From Burhinus oedicnemus (taxonomy: Eukaryota > Chordata > Aves > Charadriiformes > Burhinidae): a DNA stretch of 64,000 nt. The notes under the pieces were generated by a model that did no database searches, had not been told where the DNA came from, and saw only the letters and a list, made by a program, of their open reading frames with translations. Below, piece by piece: positions 50,801 through 62,800 of the stretch. The stretch lies in the NCBI GenBank assembly GCA_008921705.1, contig VFFE01007016.1:988387-1052386 (forward strand), in the 5' to 3' direction. Numbering within the stretch: the first letter of the stretch is position 1; each line of letters opens with the position of its first letter. Made by a program: the position numbers and the translations under genes.

Positions 50801-53800
50801 CCCTCATAGCTGGAAGGTTAATAGTGTGCCAGAGCTAGGTCCATTGCCAGAGACAATATTATTTAAAGCAACCATAAGGTGCCCATTGCCTGGGACAATC
50901 AAAACCTACACAAAGTGTAAACAGGATTTTCTGTAAAATCAACATCATGAACAACAAGCAGCAGTGGAGTAACAGGTGTTAAAAAGACCTTGTTTGTAGA
51001 TCCTTACCCGGAGTCCCCGAAGGGTATTATATGAGCTTTCTGTCTCATCTCTGCTTCCTCTGTGCATCAGCCGCTGCAGCTTCACCAAAAGAAGTTGCTG
51101 GGCTCTGAAAGAAAGGATGGAATCACATAGATCAAGATACCTTTGAAACCACTCAGAAGAAGGCTGGACTGCAATAGGTCTGTGCCTACAGAAAAGATTA
51201 AATAGAAATAGCAGTGAGGACTGACTGAACAACACAGTAAATGCAGGAACAAAATAACGAGCAGGACTGCAGTGCAGTTAAGGATTAAAGAATCTCCATG
51301 GCATATTTTCCTATGATACTTTAGGTAACATCTGGAGTCTCCTTTCAAAGCTTTGTAGCTCATATTGCAGTTTAACATCATCTGGCCTTACCTCAAAAAT
51401 TAAGGCATCTACCTCTTTGCTTACAGCAGTTATTAATTTCCCTGTTTACAGAACCACCGCTCTCAGTCGTGATCCCTCAGCATCACGCTCACCTGCTGTA
51501 GCTGGGAATGGTCCCCATTTCCAGGTCCCTGTCCGTGAAAGGATCGACTCTGGCACACAGCCACTCGCACATCCCCTGGTACATGGTGTCAAGAATATGA
51601 ACAATCTCGTCACATTTCACTGACAGGGTACAGCCGTCCAGCTGGCTGGAGATGTTCAGGTTAAAGCGGATATAAAATGAGTCCCCCGAGGTGATCAGTC
51701 CTTCTTCCAGTTCCGCCAGCAGTCTCCGGTAACCTGCGGCAGCGAAGGAAGGAGTGAAGCATGGTGGCTGCTGGTCAGACCTCAGCATTGCTGCAGTCCT
51801 GGGCATCCTCTGGGAGAAGCACACAGCACAGACTTCCGAGGCTCCTCCGAGAGAGGGCTTATACCTCTAGAGTGCTAGTTACACTAGTTACAACACGGTT
51901 ACAGGCCTGCACCTTAAAGATATGGATGGGGCATCGATTCAGATACAGCTCATGCTGCTGGTATCAGAATCTGTGAGAATATTCTCATTATAACGGGAGT
52001 TTTAGGTAACTCCATTTTCAGAACTCCACACATGACCTGTGAAACGGAGAACTTCTCAGCAAAGATGCCGACACAGCTGTAGCTCTGTCCTGCAAGTACA
52101 GCTTGAGTTCTGCCACCAATTTTAATGACAAGCTGTTCCCTTTATTATTAGCTCTAATTGGCACTCCCACAATCTATAACATGCTTTATCTGCAGTTAAG
52201 CGGTGCTCAAAAAAAATTGCAATAGTCTTTCCTACCTTTGAATACATCAAAGAAAATCAAAGACATCACTTCCTGTGTGATCTATGCAGCTGAAATTCTA
52301 TAACCAGCATTAAAAAAAAGCCCGCAAATTTATATATACCAGTAAAAAAATGGATTTTGGAGTGTAATTTTTGATCCATAACCTGAAATTATCATTTCAG
52401 GCCATGAACACTAAAATCAATTTCTGTTCACCACACACGAACTCCAGCTGTTAAAGATAAGATAAAGCCACAAAGGTAATAAACAGGGCAACTCCATCAG
52501 GTAAATGCTAAATCGACTTCAGCTGGATAAAGATGATTCAGCTCACTACTTTGTATTACAGAAAACTGTACATAAAAATAAGCTCAATGTGTTTTGTGAG
52601 TCATGTCATTATTGGCCCACCATGTAAATTCTTCAGAGTCCTGTAGTGACAAATTTATGGGCTTTTTTTGTTCTCAGTCACAAAGCTAAAAGCTGGAGCA
52701 GTTACACAAAGTACCTATAATTAACACCGGTGGACATGCTTCGGATTGATACCAATACAAAGGATATTCTGGTTCATCCACACTAGTTAGTATAATAGGC
52801 CTGGGACTATGTGAGATGAGAAATACTTTTGGTCTTACCTTCGTGATTTGATTTATACTGGAGAGTTACTGGGCCACTGCACCTCTGAATTGTCCAGTGA
52901 ACTTCTTCCTTTGTGCAAGTATCCAAGGGAACACTCTGATTTTCCTCTTTGATGCAGGCCTCCAACTAGATGTGAAAGAAGTATTACTTTCCACTGCGGG
53001 TTCAATCTCTGAGTCAATTACACCGTTTTTTTTTCAGCGGCATAATCTTTTTCTGATTAAACAATGCAAATACTTTGCTATCAGGATGCAGATTACGTTC
53101 TAATTATTTAATTTCTTTTGTCTCAAATTAGGAATGCTAGCAGTCAACAGAACTGCAGCTCTTTGACAATCCCAGGTTTCCTTGTAATAAATAGTGCAGG
53201 AATATCAGTTGCAGGGTTTTTTTTCCCCTTGGAGGCATTTTAATAGGAAAATTATTTGGGAACATGGGCAATGGAGGGAAAACCAAGCAAAGAGCAGCTT
53301 AGCAGAAGCACCGTTGAACTCCTGCTTCTGTGATGCTGGAGACAGCTATGCAGGTGGGTGGCCCTTCTTCCCGTTCATGTTGCAGCTGTATCTGTTCCTG
53401 TTCATAACATGTCTGGTCCCAGGATAGGCCACTCTCAGGAATGGTTTAGGAGTCATCATGCTAAGCTAAGTAGCATGAGCACCCATCCTTTCAGGCAGGG
53501 AAGTACTGGGAAGTTGAGCGCCAGTCCCATTCTAGTCTGTGCAACGGGGCTGTACTGTGCCATAGAGCACTGCAGAAAGCATCAGTTGCTCGGATCTCTT
53601 CCATACAGAGCTACCGTAACGCGTGTGCGTGTGTTGGATGACCGTAAATATTATTCTCCCATATTTGAATAGTCAATAGCAGATTTTCTTTTGCATGAGT
53701 CATACGCTTCGTCATTAGTACAAGACGAAAGAAGAAACAAAAGAAAGTATTGTGGTGAGTGTGCAGTGTAGGTGGATAGACATCCAATACCGTTTGTTGA

Positions 53801-56800
53801 TTATTTTATGCTCACCATTAGGATTTGGTGTCCCTCCCGAAGGCCTGCTTTCTCTGCAAGTGATCCTGCCTTGACAGAGCTAATAAAGCTCCCTTTATCG
53901 TTACCCCCAACCAGAGTGATTTCTGACTTGAGACTCTCTCCATTCAGTGTTACGCGCTGGATAGTGTGGCAGGAGTTTCTAATGCGATCCACGGATGTGA
54001 CAGAGGGACGAAAAGGTCTGTGTTCATGAAAGGAAGTAGCAGTTAGACAGTTATCTCAGCTTTTAACTGTCACTCCAGAGTTAAACGATAAATGAAAGAC
54101 CTATAAAGAAACTTTTAGTGATATCAAGCACGAGGATCTAAGGACTCAGAAAGAAATCCTTCTCATTATTGCGTAAGTTCTGGAGAAGAGCATCTGGACA
54201 GCTTCAAGTGCTCTGACGTGACTGAATAACTCAGATGTATAACAGCACCTCCCCTAGCAACCTGTGGCAGCAAGATAACAAGGTCACAAGGATAAATTTA
54301 AGCCTCTAGAACATTTCGTCTACCTGGAAGTTTTTGAAATTTTAGGATGACCTTTATTGGTTTACAGGATATGAAAGCGCTCCAAAATAACACGTTACAC
54401 TGCTGCTGACATAAAGAAGTAAAGACTTAACACAATATCATGAGATATTCGTGTCAAATAACAGCTTGTGACATCATATTCCTGCCATTATATCTTCAGC
54501 AACTAATAGATAAATGGAGAATTTCTACTGTAGTAGCCTTTCCCCTCAGTCTCTGTCTAAGGTAGGTAAAGTGGCATCTCAAATACCTTTCCAGAGAGAA
54601 TTTTCTAAATATGGAGCTGACATGCTCAAGCTCATAGGCATCCAGGCCTTCCGACTGGTGAGAAGAAGAGGAAGAGTGCACCGAAGGAGCTCCATGTGAT
54701 TGCCTGTCATGACTGTCATCTGCAAAGAGTAACAAGAAGGAAAATGAGTCCCAGATAGAGTGACAAAAAGGGAAAAGGGGAAATGGATGTTTGATTGATC
54801 CCAGCCAAAACTGAAGGAGGAAATTTCTGGTGCAAAGGCATGATTCATGTTCACAGGCCATGGCAAGGAATGCCAATCTTGCTTACTGGACCTACCTTAC
54901 AACTCTCACAGAACAGCAAGTTGGAAGGGACCTCTGGAGACTGTCTAGTCAAACCGGCTGCTCAAAACAGGCTCAGCTAGAGGAGATTGCTCAGGACTTG
55001 TCCAGTTGGGAGTCCAAGAATGGAGACTCGTCAACCTCTTAGGACAATCCTGTTCCAGTGTTTGACCACCCTTACAGTAAAAAAGCCTTTTCTTTTTTTC
55101 CTGTTTAAATAGAATTGCTTGTTTAGTTTGTGCCCATTGCCTCTTCTCCTTTCACTGGGCAGCACTGAGGAGTTTGGCTCTGTCTTACTCTTTCCCCTCT
55201 CAATTTGGTGCTTTCCTTATTTAAGGGCTAGAGGTCTTCTCATCAACCCGCAAACCTCAGCCAAGCACCCTCCATCTATTCACTCAGTCTAATCCTTCCC
55301 CTACTTAGTTCTTCAGGAATGACTGCTTTCCTATTCTTACCACTAGTTGTCCCTTTGTTTTCTTGAGCTGACCTGATTTTTTCTCAGACTGTGTATCCCA
55401 TCTTATTTAGACCAGGAGTTGGTTACTTGACAGTATCTGCAGCTGGTGAACTAATCACATAGATCTCATAGTTCAACTATATACATGATATCCTCTTGCT
55501 TACCATCTAGCTCCAAAGCATCATATCCGAAACTGTCGTTGTCCTCTTCAGCCAGGCTGGAATTAAAAACAAAAAGTGAGATAACAGAAGAGAGAGCGAG
55601 AAAGCTGTTCACTTTCCAGCTTTTAGCAGATTTCCAGCTTCATTAAGTTCTGAAGGAGGAAGTTTTTCTGTGAAAAAGAAAGATGTTGGAGGTGTTGCAT
55701 CAGGTGGTCGTGCAGCTGCAAAAAAATAAGCAAGTAACATCCTTGTGGGCCCAGGGAAGTTGTAGGATGACGGCAGGAAGACAGTATGTGTCAGCCAACA
55801 TGGGAAGCATGTGAAGCAGCAAGAAGATTCAGAAGGAAAAATTGCTAACAGCAGTGAGGGAACGAAGATTTTGCTGAAGACAAAGGGAAGCTGCTGAGTG
55901 CTGGTCTCACAGGTGTGACTTACACCCCAGCTGCTTCAGCACTGAGATGAATGGTTGTATACTGTCTGCTCTGTATACACTGCAGTGTGGTTTTTTCCAT
56001 GATAGATGAAAAATTGGTTGGCCTTAAAAACAAACAGTTAAAATTCACCAAAATGTTGCTTTGTCCGGCCAAGTGAGTGATCTGTCTGCTTCACTAGAAG
56101 GACTTCATTAAAGCATGCCCTTTGGTGCAAAGCTGTTTAAATAACAGCTTGTTGTTTTCCCCATTCAGAATGATTTGTAGGTCTCCTGTGGAGCTGATAT
56201 TCCTCATATTTGACTTCAGGTGAAGGGTGAATTTTTGCAGCCAGTCTGGGGAGAATCAGCTATTTTTACACCATGCATAAGCAGGGAAATAATGCACCTT
56301 TTTCTACATATTAAATTATGATCTCACTTTTTTTCCACACAAATCAAGATCAGATGAACTGTGAAACCTGCAACTTGGCATGCAAATAGCAATTATTTTG
56401 GATTATGTTCACAAAAAAGTTAAAAAACCTTTGCAGGCTAATTATAAAGTTATAAACTACAGTGAACTCCTGGGCATGCTCTTGAGATACTTGACTCTAG
56501 TGATTAGTAGCTCAATAAAGTACGGCCACATTCAGACCTTGCTCCAGGGTACCTTTTCCTTCCACATGCCAGTGGGAAAGTGTATGTTATATAAGGAAAA
56601 TTTTCGCATTTCAATACAGATCAGTCTTCCAATGCCTTAACGTATGGAACAGGATGCAGTCAGAGCTGTGGTGAAATAAGTCCACAAGATGAATAATACC
56701 CATGTAATCTTTACTGCATTCTGTAATATATTGCAAACCTTGCCATGTTCAGGTATGCCAAGGGCTTTTCAAGTTAACATGAAACATTCAAATCATTAAC

Positions 56801-59800
56801 AAAACAACCCTTTTTCTCCATCTTGAATTAAAACAGCACACTTTAAAAAGGAGCTTGGAGGACAATATAGGAGAACCTAAGGGAGACTAGAATAAACCCT
56901 GCCTAACTCCTCAGCAGCCTAGAAGATTGTGTGGGAGAACTAGCTGAGGATGCCCTCAATGGAGAACTGTCTTGCAAAGCTTTACACAGAGAAAGGGAGG
57001 CAAAAGCAGCAGTCTGCCGGAGATGAGTTTGTTTGGAAAAACATTAAAAATCTAAATAAAGTTCTAATAAAGAGTAGATCTAAAACCCAGATCTAATAAA
57101 GATCTAAACCTTCCACATGTATTGCTTGCTTCTAGATCGATTTGCCTGGGCTCTGTTCTTTTCTCCTTCTGCTTGGGACCTGTCGGGAATGTATTTGTAT
57201 CTTCTGATACTTCGGATCCAAACACCGATGCTATTGACACCGACACCAAAACAGTATGCCCAAGTGTTGCATCGCTATAACCCTTTTAGGAAGGGGCTCA
57301 GTGCCATTTAGGGGACGGTGAGGCAGGCAAGGGCTCTCTCCTTCCCATTCCCCAGCCGACCCGATTTCACTCCCAGGGGAAATCCGCTGGGCCGTGACCC
57401 GACAGGAGTGGAAGCTGCAGCAGCAGGTGAAGCAGAGGGCAATGCATCTCTCTCCCCTCGTCACCGTGCTGAGATAGAGAGCCCCGAGCCTGACAAAACC
57501 CACCTCCCTCCTTCACTTCTCCCCCCCATTCCTCATCTACCTTCCAGCATCTCTGCCCTATTTTGGCAGCTTACAGAGGAGAGGAGGGGCTTTGAGAGAA
57601 GGGGAAAGAACAGGGACACAGACACAGGCAGCATGGAGCTGAGAAGCAAAAAGTGAAGCCGTATCAGTCTACCAAGGTAGAGCACATTCTCCGATAGCAT
57701 TGGTGCCTGGTCATTTCAGTACTGTTTCGTATTACGTACATTAGAGAAGTCGGTGCTGCAGTGGTATCACAGTGTCATTCATCCCAGCTGAACTATCAGA
57801 GATGCCTGAGTATTTTGGACAAAATTAAGGATGAAGGACTGCAGCCCTGAGAAGTTTAGAAAGTCAGTCCTGCCGCCTAATAGAAGCTTTCCAACCAGAG
57901 ACAGACACAAGGACATCTAAGGCCCTGTTTGCCTCCTCCTTGTGACTCCAGGTTCCAGGCATATTTCCCCACTGTGGCTACCCACCTGCAATGAGGGGCA
58001 TCCTCTTTGCAACGTCGGACTATTGAATCATTTCCCGGAGGCTCAGGAGTTGTAGACATGATACTGTCGTTGCGATTTCTCAGGGTTTGCTTTTAAAAAA
58101 GCAAGCAACAGCAAGGTTATCTGTCTTAAATGTGCTATCATTTCTAACTTAGAGAAGCATTAGCCTGCTAGCACACCAGTGGTACTCTGCACTGTGAAGC
58201 ACACACAACAGTAAGAAAAATTGCTTCTAGACATGCAGAATGCCACATACAAGAGCATTCATATTCAGATATTCCAGTATTTTAGCAATACGCACAGCTT
58301 GAGCGCTGGCACAGTACCTTTGTCTGTGACCACACAGCTGGCTGATTTACCAAAGAATTTTAACTTTACCTTTGATGTGTGGAGTATGTGTTGCACAGCT
58401 GACATATAGGAGGAAGAGGATGAACAGCAGAATGTATATATACTTATATATCTAAATAGTAGGAATGAGGAAGAAAAATGCAGATCTCCATACATTCAAT
58501 TATTAATCTAGTACACTGGAAACTAAACTCTAAATTGTACTACAGGGAAGACAGTATAAGTCATCTAAATATCCAACAGATATTCCAAAAAATATTCCTA
58601 ACCCAGCTAAGCTTATTACGAGTGGCAGGGAGTTCTTTCCTGGCTATTCTTGGATATAATTTTAATTTCCTGGGGGCAGCATTTTTCACGGTGTTCTAGA
58701 AAGATGTTTTGTTCTTTGTTATTAACACTCTGCAAGAGCACTCTCTCTCTTTGCTTGTCCTGCTGCGTCAGTGCTCACATATGTATAATGGAATATCTGC
58801 CTTGGGAGATTATGGGGATACAGCAAGCAGGGAAGAAATGGTTTGCCTATGGTATGCAGAAATTTCCAGCTGTGATCTGCACCCCTTTTCTCACTCACAG
58901 TTACTTATAGACAGAAAAAGCATTAGAGAACTCAAAAAAACCCTGAAATTTTTTTTAAATAAATTACAAAGCAGCTTTTAAAGAAAATCTCTTCCTTCTA
59001 ACAGTACATGTGAAATGGCATAAGGAGACAGCGAGAGGTCATAAGTACCTTTGAAATATCTTTAAATAAACATAAACCAATTCTGTGATTTTGAAAAAGG
59101 CTAATAAGATGGTTCTAAGAAAATGCTGGTAAAAGGATTACGGGAGCCTCTGACAAGGGCCTTGAATGCGATCACAGCTGGGATGCGAGTGAAGTGCTAA
59201 CACTGGGCTGCGAGAGCCCTGAACCACGTTAGGAGAGACGGTCGTAGACAGGCAAGGGGCACCTGAAGGCTCCTTACAATTTTGCCGACTTCACAGCTGC
59301 TGATGGAGTTACTGATGGAAACAGAATTAGAGGAACTTGTGTCCGTGCGGCCATTGCTGGCATCGGCCCCATCTTCATCCTGCGCTCTGACTGCTGCGCT
59401 CCCAGATGACAGAGGAAAACACAGACACCACAGAAAATTATGTCAGATCACTTTCAACACCGAGTCTTTCACAGATTTGCAACAACACTTCAGATTATCT
59501 TTCCATTTCAGCTTATCTTGTTTCCCCTGCCCTGCGCTGGGCAGAGGCTGCGGGAAGCACTCTGTGCCCTTTCCTTCCCCGACAGCTTCCGGACAAAGCA
59601 CAGAATGCACACCACCCTGGACAGCCTCTTGCCGATTTTTTCTTTCAACTCTGTCTTGTACGTTTTTATTAGATCTATGAATACTATTTGACAAATTAAA
59701 GAAGGATTGTTTTATTAATTTACGTTTTAACTTCGTCATCTGGATCTGGTAACCTGCAATAAGTTGGCTCCCTGAATTTCACTCTTTTTAGAATAAAAAA

Positions 59801-62800
59801 TTTACAACAGGGACCAAGAAGCTTCAGATCCCTCGGCAGCCACAGGTAGCACAGCACGAATGTCTTTGTGGACGCCTTCCCTTCCTCAGCACCTCTAATC
59901 GGTACCGATGATGTCACACATTACCTGGTACCAAAGATACTGGGTAACGTCTTGCAGCAGGAACCACGTTTCCCGCTGTATTTTGTATAACAGCGAGCAC
60001 GCTGCCCCCCGTAACAAATAAAGGAAGTGCTGCCTAAGATGGTGTTTGATTTGAGAACGGTCTTACAGAAATAAGAGGAATCAGGAGCAGCTCGAACATG
60101 AATATACAACAACTAATTGGGTAACTTGGCAACTGGCTGATGGGTGGGTCAACCCCCCCCCCCCCAGCCTTTGCAGTGCTTTAGATTGAAAATGAATTCC
60201 TTTTTGCTGAAGGACAAAGGAACTCATTAGATGATCACTAGACTAGGGTCTTTTCAGCTTTTTTCCAACAGCAGAAAGAGAATAGTATAATGACTTTTAG
60301 TACAGGTATTACACCAATGACTTTAAAATTCCTGTAAACTAAAAGGAAAATTGAATAAACAGAAAATTTAGGTAAGTTGTGGGATGCAATATTGTGTGTC
60401 TGTGGAGGTATCTTTCCATGGAGAGGACATTCAGGTAGAACACTTGACTATTTTAAATTATGACGTTGTTCACTATGAGAGAAACTGTCTATTTTACTGA
60501 CTTGGACTTAGTTAAGAATTTCCCCGGTTGCCATATTCGTTAAAACAAATTAAAGAGATTAAGTGAATGAGACACAGCAACAGAAAAGGAATAAGGACAC
60601 AGGTGCTCTTTCTGACCTTGAAACTCTGATGTTTTGTTCATGCTGACAGGGGATTTAGCTCTTGGATTTATCTAAAAGAAAGAGGACAAAAATCAACACA
60701 AATGCAGAATATTTGCCACACACTGCAAAACAGATATTTTCACCCCTTTTTTCACCATTATGCTGCAATATATTTGCCCTCCTTTAAACAACAGGACCCA
60801 AAATTTACAAGATATTTAGGTAACTAAATGCCACTGCAGTGAACGAGAGTTAGCTACCTAACTACTTCTAAAAGTCTGGCCCAAATGCATTGCAATTTCC
60901 GGATTCTGCTGAGGGAACAAAGAGACAAAAGGTGAAGTGGGTGCCTTGGGACTGGTTTCAGGCAGCTGTTAATACAACAGGCATCCTTTTGGAGCGTGCA
61001 ATGTGAAAAATGCAGCTCTATTGCCATAAGTAATAACGACAGTCAGAGCTCAGAAAGGTTCTGAAGGGCAGGGAGAATTCAAATGCAGATGAAAGGAAAA
61101 AGAAGCTCAAACCCCCGAATGTTAGGCTGTATATTTTTTACAATTCATGAATATAGCACCAGATAATAGTTGCATGAATGCAGCTAGTCGGGGAAATCAT
61201 GGACCTAACTCATGCTACAGCCTTACTCTTAAGTGAGAGGAAATTGCCATAATTTAATTCTAAATTAGGCAGTTAATTTTGCTCTAGATTGTGTCCATTT
61301 CTTTCTATTATTCCTTCCAGCTGATGTGAGCTTTTCCACCAATGCTTCGTTTTCCACCTTCGGTTACCTGTGTGCTGGACTTCGGGCATTATGTCATTTT
61401 TTTTCACTACTGTTAAGGAGGCAAAGAATCAATTTATTGACAATGCTCCACGAATGTGAATGAACAGCAGAAGCAAGGAGAATACACAAAATGGGGAGAA
61501 GGGACAGAAAATGGTCTATGAAGCCTGATTATATCTGCTCCTCAAGATGCAAATCACCACAGGGCAAAACCTGACAGCTCACTATCATATACAAATCTGC
61601 TCTTATCTTTATAGCACAGCACTTTCAGAGGCATGACCACAACATGTATTATGTCTCTTAGTTCTGGCAGTCTCTGCCCTACAGCATTCCAGCCTTATGT
61701 TAAGACACACCTGGATTCCTTTTAGATTCACTCTTCTCTTGAGTCGAGCTTGATCAGGCAAGAAGAATTTGTTATCTTCTGGAGACTCTTCAGAGGTGGA
61801 GGAGTCATCTGCTTCCTGACCATTGGCTTTTGGGCTAGGAGTCCCAAAGGTCTGGGAGATAATGGTAATGGGTAGATTCCGTGGTAAACTCTAAAGATCA
61901 GAAGGAAACACTTTACTTTTGAGACCAGTTTGGTACAACTCCTCATGACCTCCCTTTAGAGTAATCTGATTGAACTTCCTGTGACTCCAGTGATTCAGAA
62001 TTCTGCTCACGCAGAATGCGCCTCCAGACCCAAATCAGTAACTTAGATGATTGACATTTGTGGGGATTTCTGTTCACTGGGGCACATTCCTCAAAAGAAT
62101 TATTTGTGGTTTCTACGCCAGTGTAGAAATTCATTGTCTTTCTTCATTTCCTTCCCTTCCATTTAAAAGGAAGCTGTGGAGTGCCAGCCTTTGAGAAGCT
62201 ATGTGCACGAGACAGACAATGTGAACACCACTGTACTGAAGAACTCTCAATTCTCACTCAAGAACTCACTAAATTGACATTTAGTAGAAGGAGATGAATT
62301 TTTTTTCAGTTAATTCGCAGAAGGAATTAGAAGAGCCCCCTCTCCCTTCCACACCAAAATGTTTTTAAAATCAAGTCTTAAAAAAAGAACTCATGTCTGT
62401 CTTCTTCAGCCCTACCTGGTCGTGAAAATTATTGTCCTTAGAGAGCCGTCGGAGTTTGCACTCTAGGTTAACAATGCAAGCTTCTTTCCGAACCACCTCA
62501 ATTCGGAGTTCATCATTTCGCTCCTCCAGCTCTCGAATCTGCTTCCTGTATTTATCTTTTTCAATCAGACAATGTGAATACTGTGTCTGAGCCTCATCAC
62601 GCGAGCGGAATGCCTGCAGTGGAGAGAAGATACCTGTTTTGCACCCGGGCACCAGACACCTCCTCCTGCTGGTTTTGTTTGGAAGGTGTTTGGAACGGGG
62701 ACTTCAGAACTGGTAACCATTCACCAATTAGCACAGCAGTTAGGACCAGGATGTGCCACAGTAGTACCATTAAAAATAATGATGATGAGGGCGGTTCATT

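Noticed and set aside
57318..57656. 112-codon plus-strand open frame in a CARD11 intron
   Set aside because: It is antisense and Pro/Arg-rich in a GC-leaning patch, and the CARD11 exons W7 and W8 splice in phase across it.
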